DNA from: Eurosta solidaginis
Taxonomy: Eukaryota; Arthropoda; Insecta; Diptera; Tephritidae
Assembly: GCF_040869045.1 (NCBI RefSeq)
Contig: NC_090319.1
Location: 363,585,739-363,649,738 of the forward strand
DNA length: 64,000 nucleotides
Direction: 5' to 3'
Positions 22,055-31,905 of this stretch are shown piece after piece. Numbering within the stretch: the stretch's first letter is position 1; the number at the start of each line of letters is the position of its first letter. A model generated the notes under the pieces. The model saw nothing but the letters and a program-made list of their open reading frames with translations, was not told where the DNA came from and did no database searches. The translations under genes and the position numbers were made by a program.

Positions 22055-22290
22055 TTACGTGGTAGTGTGTGAGATTATTGCCTTAATCGCCGGCTGACTG
22101 TCAATATATATATTGATGCCACTGTAGCTTACGCACGCTTTCTCCAGAATTTCTGCTGTTTGCTTCAAGGTTACAATTTCTGCCGGAAAGACGCAGCAGT
22201 GATCCGGCAGCCTACAGGATCTACGTATACTTGCGTCGACGCAGTAAACAACAACCTTACCCATTCCGTTAGTTGGGAACCCTCTGTATA
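22055..22290 (-). pseudogene. Second partial LINE RNase H piece
   Basis: In reverse, the end of the long open frame 22055-23056 repeats motifs already seen in that frame: LPDHCCVFPAEIVTL (catalytic glutamate block) and INIYIDSQPAIKAI (catalytic aspartate block). It is a separate RNase H fragment from a related element, joined in frame by chance to the main RNase H at 22640-23056. Confidence 0.6.
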
Positions 22291-23930
22291 CACGTATATA
22301 GTATGCTCTATGATTTTCGCACCCGTGCGTCAATGGTATGCAGATGATGCTGCCGGGGTAATTTTTAGTCCTGCACCCAGCCGTTGTGCGTGCCTCCCGA
22401 TTGCTATGTGGCCGGTTATAAGTCCACCCATCAGATATATGCCCCCCTTCCTCCCTCCGCCATTCCTCCCCAAGAAGAAAGAGACTTTTTGTGCGTCTCG
22501 CATCCCATTCAGGCCACACGAGCTTGGAGTGGTAGCAGAATTTAAGATTGCTCCATCTCACACCCGCTTTCCTAAGGAAAATCCCTTTCAAATTGAGCTT
22601 ACAGTTAGCGAGCGGCATGCTCAATCCCTTCCAGGATGACGAAAGAGGAACGGATGTGCCCCCTCTTGAAAGTTCGTCAGCCATCTCATTGCCCGGTATA
22701 TTTGAGTGTCCAGGCACCCATACCAGACTGATGGAAGTTTGCTCAGCGATCTCGTTAAGAGATTTGCGGCACTTCTCTACTGTTCTGGACTTACATGTGA
22801 CCGATCCAAGTGCTTTTAGTGCAACCTGGCTGTCAGAGTAAATACAAATTTGGTTATAGCCGTGAGCACCCATTTTATCAGCGGCCTCATGTATAACAGC
22901 CACCTCCACCTGAAAGACGCTGCAATGATCGGGCAGGCTAAATGATAGATTCCACCCTAGTTGAGGTGCAAATACATCGCTACCCACCTTATAATCCAGT
23001 TTGGAGCCGTCAGTATATATCTGCAGCCTATTGCACAAGTCCGGCGGCTCCTTCAATCAATAATCCCTATCCGGAATAATAACCTCGTACTATTGAAAAA
23101 TACAGTCGGAGCGCAATAGTCCGACGAAGGCGAAGATACTTAAGGATAGCTGCAGTACACCATAGTAGGGTATGGACTTGTAAATCGCCATAAATATTAA
23201 ATGATAGAATTTGGGTGATATAGCTCCATATGCATCCTTGCATCTTCTTGTAGGTATACAGTGCCACGGTGGCCTTTAATCGCTCTCTCTTTCACATCTA
23301 GTTTCCTCTACAACTTCCCATTAGCACAGTTCCTAGCTAGTATTTTGTGCTGTACTTTTATTTTAGGATTACCCCTCCCAACTAAGAATAATTCCAATTA
23401 GAACCGTAATTTTTCGTTATTGTTTGCTTTGGCGCTTAACCCGCCCATACATGTACATCCCGAAGTGCCTTATCAATCAGAGAGTTGATTGTAGGTAGAT
23501 ATCTGCCGCTTATGATGACTGAAACTTTATCTGAAAACGTCGTGGGTCCTCTGTCAAACCACCTAAGCAATTGGTTCATGACCACCGTAAACAACGTTTG
23601 TGATAATACCCCTAGTGATAATAACCCTACGGTGTTCCTCTGTTTTCCGTTTTTGTGGTCTCATATAAAACCCATTCCGACGTGTTCATTCTGCAGTTAA
23701 GTAGGGAGCCGATCCAATTTTTTAAGGCCGGCTATACTTAAATCGAGCTAAGACTGTACACTATTGCTCGTGTCGACAGCCGCGGCAATTTCTAGGAAAA
23801 CACATTGCGGATATTCCTGGTGTTCTAGGGCTTTCTCTGTATTCATGACCACTCGATACATATCAGTATCGACTAACTTGGCTTTGGTTGTGCTAAAGAG
23901 AGATGGTTAGTCCTGCTTTCGGTACAGAAA
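22290..23930 (-). mobile_element. Degenerate LOA/I-like LINE: RT palm to RNase H
   Basis: From right to left in reverse, the order follows one LINE ORF2. At about 23900-23770 is LVDTDMYRVVMNTEKALEH and CVFLEIAAAVD (equivalent of the FLDI-GAFD block). At 23690-23590 is LNCRMNTSEW and TKTENRGTP (equivalent of NRGTPQGG). A decayed thumb lies at 23067-23267 and the RNase H at 22640-23056. Many stops and frameshifts lie between, and the YADD block is not readable. I use LOA/I as a broad label based on the combination of RT motifs and a downstream RNase H. Confidence 0.65.
22640..23056 (-). pseudogene. LINE-encoded RNase H domain, largely intact
   Basis: This part of the open frame 22055-23056 carries all expected RNase HI positions: IYTDGSKLDYKVG (first Asp, about residue 15), VFQVEVAVIHEAA (Glu, about residue 52), ICIYSDSQVALKAL (Asp, about residue 75), and VWVPGHSNIPGNEMADELSR (His and final Asp, about residues 115-130). 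In the intact element the enzyme removes RNA from the RNA-DNA hybrid. The catalytic set is complete, but the upstream reverse transcriptase is destroyed and no initiation context is visible, so it is a fossil domain. Confidence 0.75.
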
Positions 23931-24119
23931 CTACTCGAGCCGTCCTCCAGGATTGCGTGACAAAGCTGCATTTCTCAAAGATTGTGCTAGGCCATTCGTT
24001 TCGATCTCTAAACTTATATGGTTTCTGATAACGCTCATATCAACGTAATAATGCACGTATATATATTCTTTCCATATTACAATTACACCCACTCTTACTG
24101 TAACATTATCGATTACCAC

Positions 24120-25045
24120 ATGCCGTGAGAAGAGATTCTAACAAATCAAAAATTCGGTGATGTAACGAAAAACTTATTTACTGCGAATCTTTCGGAACAC
24201 GAATAGTTAAAAATAATTTTTTGAAATTCAAGTAGGTGGAAAAAGAAGATGATAGACAGAATAGAAATACGTCGACTTGTGAGCGAAAAGTAAAGATGAG
24301 TACCTATATATATGCATGAATATATAGATATGTAAACTTAGTAGAAAACAAAAAGAATGAATGAGCTTGAAGTGAACTCAAATAAAGTAGTTGGGCGTTT
24401 AATTAAGTTACTAGAAGAAGGCGTTGCCAAATGTCAGACACGAGACAAATAAACGATGTAGATAAGTAAGCAGACAGCATAAAATACAACAACAGCATTA
24501 ATAAAAACAACAAAAACAACTATTAAAACAAAAAAATATAAATACAAGAATGCTTAGTTGTAACATTTACCAGAGGTGTAAGGAAATGAAATATTTAAAA
24601 GCAAATGAAAGTGAAGAGCTTACGAACGAATACCGACAAGTCGAAATGAAGTATTTAATGGATACTAATTGCAGCGGCTTGCCGGTATGAATGGATTGAG
24701 CAAATGCTATGAAAGTTATAAAGGAAGCAGCAATAATTCCTCTATACCAGCAGCAACACAATTCTTATGTTCAAATACATACAAACATACATACGCACAA
24801 GCGGAATTTCTTTCGAATGGCTTCATGTTGCATGTGGCAAATTAACTCTTAGCTGCTTGATTTGTCGTTTAGTTGATTTGTATGTGTAAAGGAGCTCTCA
24901 GCTTAAATGCGTGCAAACTGGCAATAGGAAGCGTTAAATTTACATTTGATTTGAACAAATCACCTTCAATTACTGCATATTAATACAAATTTAAATGAAG
25001 ATTTAACTGCGTGCTATGAACTTTAAATAACTTTGTAGCGTAGCA
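24120..25045. other. No gene recognised
   Basis: AT-rich DNA with a CAACAACAG...AACAAAAACAAC stretch near 24488-24530 and ACATACATACATACG near 24778. No supported gene. Confidence 0.4.
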
Positions 25046-25051
25046 TTTAAG

Positions 25052-25505
25052 GCGTGGCGCTTGCGTCGTTCTGTCATTAATGCAGAATTATTCTTATATT
25101 TAGTAGCCGCATTAGAATTAGGTACTCACGTGAGTTTTGTTGAATTAATTTGCTTTTCTTATGGTAGGGTTTGAAGGTAGTTCTTCACAAACTTCATACT
25201 GTGGTCGCTATTTAATAAACCATGGCTGATTATCACCAATAATTAGCGCTATACCGCCTAGAAATTTTTCGCAGTTGCTCAAGGAGTTACGAAATTCATC
25301 TCTGCTTAGCGACTGACGCCAATTGTGAGCACGAAGAGAGTCAAGTCTTCGTCTGTATATGCTGTCAGCATCACATTATATGCGGTTCGCTGGAGTTATC
25401 TCAACTTTTTGAACGACTGTATCCAAGAAGGCGTCTTCCCTCCGCTAGGAAAAATTGTCGAGCGTATTATGAGTAAAGAAATTTGTGCCCTTGAATAACG
25501 CTCAA
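25052..25505. repeat. Tandem duplication unit A (454-bp period)
   Basis: The sequence from GCGTGGCGCTT at 25052 restarts at 25506, giving a 454-bp step. Unit A is contiguous and preserves the uninterrupted target CTTATATTTAGTAGCC. Unit B begins at 25506, is broken at 25551 by the BEL/Pao element, and resumes at 31498 to end near 31905. I count about ten substitutions and one 7-bp insertion between the units. Confidence 0.9.
25130..25444 (-). pseudogene. Broken duplicate of the unidentified exon (copy A)
   Basis: Aligned to the exon at 31535-31842, this copy keeps the acceptor TTTTTCCTAG and the donor GTGAGT. It has two nonsense changes: AAA to TAA after ...NRI, and TAT to TAG within WFIEYR. 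It also has a 7-bp insertion near the donor end that shifts frame. If spliced into a transcript it would truncate the product. It lies downstream of the intact copy in the direction of transcription, so the duplication would produce exon, intron with retrotransposon, then pseudo-exon. Confidence 0.65.
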
Positions 25506-25551
25506 GCGTGGCGCTTACGTCGTTCTGTTATTAATGCAGAATTATTCTTAT
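25506..25551. repeat. Start of duplication unit B up to the insertion
   Basis: 46 bases matching 25052-25097, ending in the target duplication CTTAT (25547-25551). Confidence 0.9.
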
Positions 25552-25870
25552 TGTTGGTTCAACCAATTTATGAGTTCGTAAACGACTTTAAAAACTTTAT
25601 TGCAGAAAGATATTACAATTAGAATTAATTAAACAGGTTAATATTTTGTATTAGTATACTCACATTTGGTTTTCCCAACTGCACGTTTTCACGCCGTAAC
25701 CCAAGAGATCAAAGAATATACGAAAAGGAAGTAGAACGACTAAGCAATTTAGAAAAGGGTTACCTTATTGCGTTCATACATACAGCGTTGCCTGATAAAT
25801 TTGTTGTGTGGTTGGAAAGACCAAGTGTGAGTTTAGACATGGAGATTAGCCAGTGACGGTGTTTCCAACA
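25552..25870 (-). repeat. 3' LTR of BEL/Pao element
   Basis: 319 bp, identical to the other LTR except for two differences that I could see (C versus T in GCACG/GCATG, and T versus A near the CCAACA end). The integrase frame runs into it and stops at 25760. Confidence 0.95.
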
Positions 25871-27424
25871 TTCTCCCCATGGGTCGACAATGACGACCAT
25901 GTCTCCGACTTCAATCGGCTTGGCTTTGTCAAACCAATTAGTCCTCCGTGTGAGCATAGGTAAAACTTCCGCCACCCATCTCTTCCAGAACATTTCAGCA
26001 AGGTATTGAGAGTGCCGCCAGGAGGCACGAGCAAATTGATCTGCATTTTTGAAGTCGCCTACTGGTTTGAGTCCTGACGACGAGCCCAGCAGAAAATGAT
26101 TGGGTGTTAGCGCCTCTTGGTCGGCGTTTTCGAAGGGCAAATACGTTAGAGGTCGACTGTTTACTATATGCTCCACTTCGACGAACAAGTTGCACAGCTT
26201 TTCGTCATTTAATCTTGTGGTCGGCGTAACAATTTGGTACATAACTGTCTTTATTGAGCGCACCATGCGTTCCCATGCCCCTCCCATATGGGGCGATGCG
26301 GGTGGAATGAATGTCCATTTGGTGTAAGAGCTGGTAAACTCGACTTCTAGGCCCCCAAAGTCAACTTGCGATAATGATTCACGCAGTTCCTTTTCTGTCG
26401 CTTTCAAATTCGTGCCATTGTCGCTAAAGAATTGCCTCGGATTTCCTCTGCGGGCGATGAAATTACGCAGAACAATGCAGCATGAGCTAGTAGTCAGACT
26501 GTATGCCATTTCGATGTGCACCGCACGGCACGTCATACATGTGAACACCACTCCATATCGCTTTTCAGTACGTCTTCCGATGGTAGTCAGGAATGGTCCG
26601 AAAAAGTCCAATCCCACATAAGTAAATGGTCGTGTATAGGGCGATAACCGCGCTTCAGGTAGGTCGGCCATCTCAGGTGCGTGCGGACGAGCGGCGTTTA
26701 TCTTGCAGAATTGACAACACTTTCGTACGGACCGTAATAAAGTCCTTAATCCTGGTATGTAGAACCTCTGGAATAACTCGTTGATTACTGTCTCATGGTT
26801 CCAATGCTTCCATTTTCTGTGGTACCAATCTACTATTAATCTTGTAACAGCATGTTCTTTTGGTAGTAAAATTGGGTTTTTTGTATCATTATTTATAAAT
26901 TCGGCTCTTTCTAACCGGCTACGCATCCTAACTATCATTTGCTGGTCTAGAAACGGCGATAGCTTACGAATAAGGCTTGTTTTTGGCAGGCAGCATCTTG
27001 GATTCTGATGCAACATTTTTATTTCTTTGTGAAAGGCTTGGGCTTGGGCAAGGCGATATAAATAGGTTTCGCTCCAGACCAGCTCGTCGGTACTAAGGCC
27101 ACATTCATTGGAGAGACCACGTAACTTACCTACAAATCGTTTGACATATGCCGTACTCCGGAGTAACCGTTCCCATTTTGAAAAACGGCTAAAATCTATC
27201 AGGGGTAAGTCTTCTACTGTATTGACGGCAACTAGTTGTGAACGTAGTTCCTCATGCTCCTGCAGAATGACATTTTCTTGCTTGAGATCGACGTTTGTCC
27301 AGTTCTCAGCCGGCTGACGCAAAAAATTAGGTCCGGAGATCCATTGACCACCCCTTGAAAAATCTGGTACGTAAGACTGCTTTGTTCCTAGGTCTGCGAT
27401 GTTTAATTTCGATGGCACGTAGCC
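25760..27424 (-). pseudogene. Integrase region of BEL/Pao polyprotein
   Basis: Numbered from the ATG-like codon at 27418, the frame has 552 residues. The start has the family linker PSKLNIADLGTK. An HHCC zinc domain follows: H200, H205/H208, then CQFC at 235-238. The DDE catalytic core has D271 in GLDFFGP, D333 in FSDNGTN and E383 in GGAWER. The enzyme joins element DNA to the host target. The frame is open from just after the third TAG (27425-27427). It extends through the polypurine tract, so the last 37 or so residues are encoded by the 3' LTR. All catalytic residues are present. It is called a pseudogene only because it is cut off from the polyprotein start by stops. Confidence 0.9.
25871..25878 (-). 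promoter_or_regulatory. Polypurine tract for plus-strand DNA priming
   Basis: GGGGAGAA in the element's sense strand directly adjoins the 3' LTR, the position expected for the plus-strand primer of an LTR retrotransposon. Confidence 0.7.
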
Positions 27425-29134
27425 CTATTGTGAGATATCGGTAGTCTCCTTCACTTCTCCAACACGGAACATAACGAACTGCTTGTATCCCCTAGGATCG
27501 GACCGTAACCAGGAAAGAACAGTTTTTGAATCTGTCCAATAGCGTACTCCATCGACTTTGCAGTCAAGGGCTTTCATCACCGTGTTACCAAGTCTCGCTC
27601 CCATCACCGCAGCGAGCAGCTCCATTCGATGGATAGATACAGGGCGTAGCGGTGCAACCTTAGATTTGGAGCACACCAACGATACTTCGATGTCATCACC
27701 TGTCTCTATCCTTAGGTATGCTACCGCGGCGTAAGCGTTTTCACCTGCATCTACGAATACATGTAGTTCAATATTGTCCACCTGACTTTTTACTCTACTG
27801 AAATAGCACCTGGGCACCTTCATACTCTGGACTTGCGGGAGGTAGGATAGCCATCTCAACCAATCCCCTGACAACTGCTCTGGAATGGTGTCGTCCCATC
27901 CAATACCGCTTCGCCATACTTTCTGTAGCAGGATCTTTGCGTCGATTAAGAAAAACGTTAAAAGTCCCAATGGGTCGAATATAGACATTAGCAGTCGTAG
28001 TAGTTCTCTTTTTGTTGGTAGCTTAGCTCCCTGGAGGATCTCCTCGTTTGCTTTAGTGAACTTTAAATTATATGTTAGTGTGTCATCCAACGTCTGCCAC
28101 CACATACCTAACACCTTACTAGTTTCACACACTTGATCCACTCGTTTAGCAGCACTACAGAATTCGCCTGTTTCTCCTGCTTCTCCTAAGGCTTCAACAA
28201 TCTCTTTAGAGTTGGATAGCCATCCTCGAATATGGAAATTCGCTTGTTTATGTATGGAGCGAACATTCTTCGCCAATTGAATCGCTTCTTGAATTGTGTC
28301 CACGCTATCAAGCATATCATCGACGTAATGCCGTTCCAAGATACTTTTAGTTGCTCGTGGATGCGTTTCGGCGAACTCGATAGCGTTGCGATTTTTTAAA
28401 ATTTGAGCTAAGGATGGCGAACAGCTTGCGCCGAAGCTCATTACTAATAACATATAGACATCTGGTGAGCGGGCTTCCTCGCAGTTTCTCCACAGAAAAC
28501 GCTGGGATTGCTGATCTTCTGCATCCACATATATTCTGTGAAACATTTCCCTGATATCCCCAGACAACCCTATTTTTCCTTTCCGGAAGTTCAGTAAAAC
28601 GTCAAAAAGAGAAGTCAGTAGATCTGGACCCTTGTCCAAGCAGGAATTCAAAGAGAGGCCTTTATATTCTGCAGCAGCATCCCATACTACCCTGACCTTC
28701 TGTGGTTTATTTGGGTGTTGTACCGCAAATATCGGCAAATACCACTTTCGAGGATGATAGGCGGAAATCTCACTAGTGCATAATTTGCGAATGTACCCTT
28801 TTTCCTCCATTGAACGAATGTGATTGTTTATAAGCGACCTAAGGTCGGGAGACGACTCCAGCTTTCTTTCGAGGCATTTGAGCCTGCGCAAGGCCATCGG
28901 GTAATTGTCTGGCATAACAATGCTCTCCGTTTTCCATAGCAATTTTGTTACGAAATGTTCACCCTTACGTACCACTTTGTCCTGCATATCCTTTAGATAT
29001 GTTCCGTGAAACTGTTTGTTTTTGCTGTTCTCCCCATAATTTTCCAGGGACATGTATTCTGTGACCAGCTTTTGCAAGGCTGCATCGTCATCGCATTCGC
29101 AAATGTGCATTTGCATGTTATCAACTTTATTTTT
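27425..29134 (-). pseudogene. Reverse transcriptase and RNase H region of BEL/Pao polyprotein
   Basis: Counting from the methionine at 29116, there are 563 residues. The RT palm has D187 in LSGDIREMFHRIY, the SFGASCSPSLAQ block at about 227-238, and the catalytic YVDD at 264-267 (28316-28327). RNase H follows with D456 (VFVDAGENAY), E499 (RMELLA) and D529 (YWTDSK). It would copy the element RNA into DNA and remove the RNA. The frame ends at TAG 27425-27427, where related elements have a tryptophan before the integrase linker. It shares phase with the Gag region upstream, which ends at 29219-29221, and with the second TAG at 29135-29137. Confidence 0.9.
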
Positions 29135-29218
29135 CTATCCGTTATTAATGACCCCATAAACGGTCCACCCAAGACGAGTTTTGGTTGCAGCTGGTTCATG
29201 TGCATTGCCTTCTCGAAA

Positions 29219-31099
29219 CTATAGTGGCATCATCACATTTTTATTGTTTAATCCAATTATCACTTGTGGCACTACATTGCGGTATGAGTCTACTGGAATT
29301 CCTCTCAGATGCTTATGCATTTTGGCGAGCTCCGTTATATTCATTGTCTGGATTGGGAGATCAAGGGTGTCCACAGAGCGTACGTTATATAGCGTGAGTC
29401 TTTTACTTTTCCCACGCGGCGAAATACCTAAATCAATCCTATCAGAGTCACGCTGTACACGTACAGTTCCGTCTGTCCACTTTAGGCATAGATTTGCTTT
29501 ACCCCCTTGTAGTTGCAATCGTTGCAACACATCTTTCTCAATTAAAGTTGGACCGGATCCATCGTCTAAAAGGGCATAAATGTCGCACGAAGTGCCTTTG
29601 TCGTAAATCGTTATCGGCACAACACGATAAAGTGTGTTGGATACCTCCTCATGATGAGCCACAACTGCGGGTGAAACATCGACGGGTTTGTGTAGAACCG
29701 GAGAGTGCTTGTATTTGCAACCGTTCACGCCGCACGCCTTTCTCTCACGGCAGCTTCTAGAATCATGCTTTCTTAGACATACCCTACAAAGCTGCAACCT
29801 GTGCACTGCATTCCATTTTTCGTCGTATGGTAAATTTTTAAATTTGTCGCATCTCAATATTACATGCGCTTCGTTGCACAAATAGCACGCTAGTTTTGGT
29901 TTAACCCGCTCTACAGATTCTTTTCCCTGGTCCTTTCCCTCAGCATGGAGACTCACGCGCTGAACTTTGCGCTTCTCCGACTCTGTATTGCCGGCAGAAA
30001 TTACCGGTGTGACGTTACTGGCTGCGTCTGCCAAATCGAAAAGCCAATCGCTAAACACCTTCAGAGTAGCGTCTGAATAGGGTCTAGAAAACATTGCCCA
30101 TTGTAAACGTATTTGAGCTGGCAACTTTTCAACTAGTTCTTGCATAAATAAAGGATTCGTCATATGCGCTTGTAGCCCTGACGCCTCCATAGTGGCGGCT
30201 AAATTTTTTACTTCAAGTGCGAAAATTATGAGAGTGTCAAGCTTGTTAACATTGACAGGCGGTGACGAACGTAGCTTTCCCAAGAGACTATTCAATATTT
30301 GTTCTGGCTTGCCAAAAATCATCCGTAGCGTGGACATTATTTCGGGTACAAGTGCCGGAATCATTAGTTTGCTACTGACATACTCAAGTGCCTTACCCTT
30401 CAAGGCACGTTGCAATCGAAGCAAGTTTTCATCGTGGCTAAATCCACACAGGCGCGTGGAGTTCTGAAAGCTGCTGACGAACAGAGGCCACTCCTCAGCT
30501 TTACCACTGAACACTGGTAGGTCCTTGTGCACCACGTGTCGCGAACTAATTTGCTGTGCATTCAAGCTTACAGCATTTGCTTCCGACGTATTGCGTGCCT
30601 GCATGTGAGCCTCGTTATGCCCCCGGCCTATTACTACCCCAACGTGCCCAGCACCTGTTCCAAGCTGCCTTTCTCTATTACTACATATATCACCCTGATC
30701 CTTGCCATTTGCCCATTGAGTTGTTCGATGCACCTTCAGCGCATCCAGACTGCTGTCATCATCCGATTCTTCGGAATTTTCATATCTCCGCATAATTTCG
30801 TATTTTTGCTCTAAATATGACAGTTCTGCCTTTTTTCTCTCTTCTAAACGAGCCAATTCTATTTCCATATTGCGCTTCGAATTCACGGAGCCCTGCTTGT
30901 TTGCCCTGTTACCCTTTTCACCTACCTTTTCCGTTTGTTTTTCTACATGTTCGGTTGTTGTACATGGCTTTGATGTATTTGCCTTTGGTAACGTTGCACA
31001 CTTTTTGCAGCTCCATTCTTTGTCAGCAATATCGTGCGAGACTCCTGCGCATACAGCACATTTAACTGGCGCACTTGTCTCCGTTATTGTTCGTCTCAT
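29219..31099 (-). pseudogene. Gag and aspartic protease region of BEL/Pao polyprotein
   Basis: I place the start at the ATG at 31097-31099 (MRRTITETSAPV...). The frame is open further into the LTR but without an ATG. N-terminal CAVC...CKKC forms a zinc-ribbon-like pair. A Lys/Glu-rich coiled stretch (MEIELARLEERKKAELSYL) follows, then the capsid-like part with LPVFSGKAEEWPLF. Next come zinc knuckles CYLCNEAHVILRC and CRVCLRKH...C, and the protease motif ALLDDGSGPTLI near the end. Gag packages RNA; the protease would cut the polyprotein. The frame stops at TAG 29219-29221 directly before the conserved block REGNAHEPAATKTRLGW, which continues in the same phase. Confidence 0.9.
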
Positions 31100-31178
31100 A
31101 TTAAATAATTTTTCGGCAAACAGATTTTCTAACCTCAATGTTGTAATGGCAGATAGTGCAGCAAATTTTTTAAAGAAT

Positions 31179-31497
31179 TGTTGGTTCAACCAATTTATGA
31201 GTTCGTAAACGACTTTAAAAACTTTATTGCAGAAAGATATTACAATTAGAATTAATTAAACAGGTTAATATTTTGTATTAGTATACTCACATTTGGTTTT
31301 CCCAACTGCATGTTTTCACGCCGTAACCCAAGAGATCAAAGAATATACGAAAAGGAAGTAGAACGACTAAGCAATTTAGAAAAGGGTTACCTTATTGCGT
31401 TCATACATACAGCGTTGCCTGATAAATTTGTTGTGTGGTTGGAAAGACCAAGTGTGAGTTTAGACATGGAGATTAGCCAGTGACGGTGTTACCAACA
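31179..31497 (-). repeat. 5' LTR of BEL/Pao element
   Basis: 319 bp, TGTTGG...CCAACA ends read on the sense strand. In the minus orientation this is the upstream LTR, expected to hold the promoter. A TATATTC sequence is present, but no transcription start can be proven. Confidence 0.95.
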
Positions 31498-31905
31498 CTT
31501 ATATTTAGTAGCCGCATTAGAATTAGGTACTCACGTGAGTTTTGTTGAATTAATTTGCTTTTCTTGGTTTGAAGGTATTTCTTCACAAACTTCATACTGC
31601 GGTCGATATTCAATAAACCATGGCTGATTATCACCAATAATTAGCGCTATACCGCCTAGAAATTTTTCGCAGTTGCTTAAGGAGTTACGAAAGTCATTTC
31701 TGCTTAGCGACTGACGCCAATTGTGAGCACGAAGAGAGTCAAGTCTTCGTCTGTATATGCTGTCAGCATCACATTTTATGCGGTTCGCTGGAGTTATCTC
31801 AACTTTTTGAACGACTGTATCCAAGAAGGCGTCTTCCCTCCGCTAGGAAAAATTGTCGAGCGTATTATGAGTAAAGAAATTTGTGCCCTTGAATAACGCT
31901 CAAGC
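31498..31905. repeat. Remainder of duplication unit B
   Basis: Starts with the second CTTAT and continues as the counterpart of 25093-25505. It contains the intact exon copy and ends at ...GCTCAAGC, after which R1-like LINE sequence begins. Confidence 0.9.
31535..31842 (-). CDS. Single coding exon of an unidentified host gene (copy B, intact)
   Basis: In reverse, a pyrimidine-rich acceptor TTTTTCCTAG precedes CGGAGGGAAGACGCC, and the exon ends at a strong donor, CTCAC followed by GTGAGT. The 308-bp exon is open in phase 0 for 102 codons and leaves two bases. It starts RREDAFLDTVVQKVEITP and contains YRRRLDSLRAHNWRQSLSR, CEKFLGGIALIIGDNQPWF and IEYRPQYEVCEE. Composition is balanced and unlike the repeats around it. 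I do not recognise the family. Partner exons were not found: R1-like LINE sequence lies immediately upstream and a BEL/Pao element 37 bp beyond the donor. It could also be a retained fragment of a dead gene, but the broken sister copy at 25130 makes the open frame here notable. Confidence 0.5.

Larger units (their letters stand above)
25552..31497 (-). mobile_element. BEL/Pao LTR retrotransposon, complete but with three TAG stops
   Basis: A 5946-bp element bounded by 319-bp LTRs (25552-25870 and 31179-31497) with TGTTGG...CCAACA ends and a 5-bp CTTAT duplication (25547-25551, 31498-31502). In the minus direction the order is Gag, aspartic protease, reverse transcriptase, RNase H, integrase, the BEL/Pao order, with no envelope gene. 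The purine tract GGGGAGAA (25871-25878) abuts the 3' LTR. No obvious tRNA-type primer site starting TGG was seen just inside the 5' LTR. Gag, RT and integrase frames are all in one phase, interrupted only by TAG at 29219-29221, 29135-29137 and 27425-27427. LTR near-identity indicates a recent insertion. Confidence 0.95.

Noticed and set aside
22160..22841. Plus-strand frames opposite the LINE RNase H
   Set aside because: Antisense to a recognisable RNase H domain; no motifs of their own.
26100..27317. Several plus-strand open frames across 25.8-31.2 kb
   Set aside because: They are antisense shadows of the BEL/Pao gag-pol frame.
31097..31189. Gag start inside the 5' LTR at 31189
   Set aside because: The upstream codon is TTG and lies in the LTR; the first ATG in frame is at 31097-31099, which I use.
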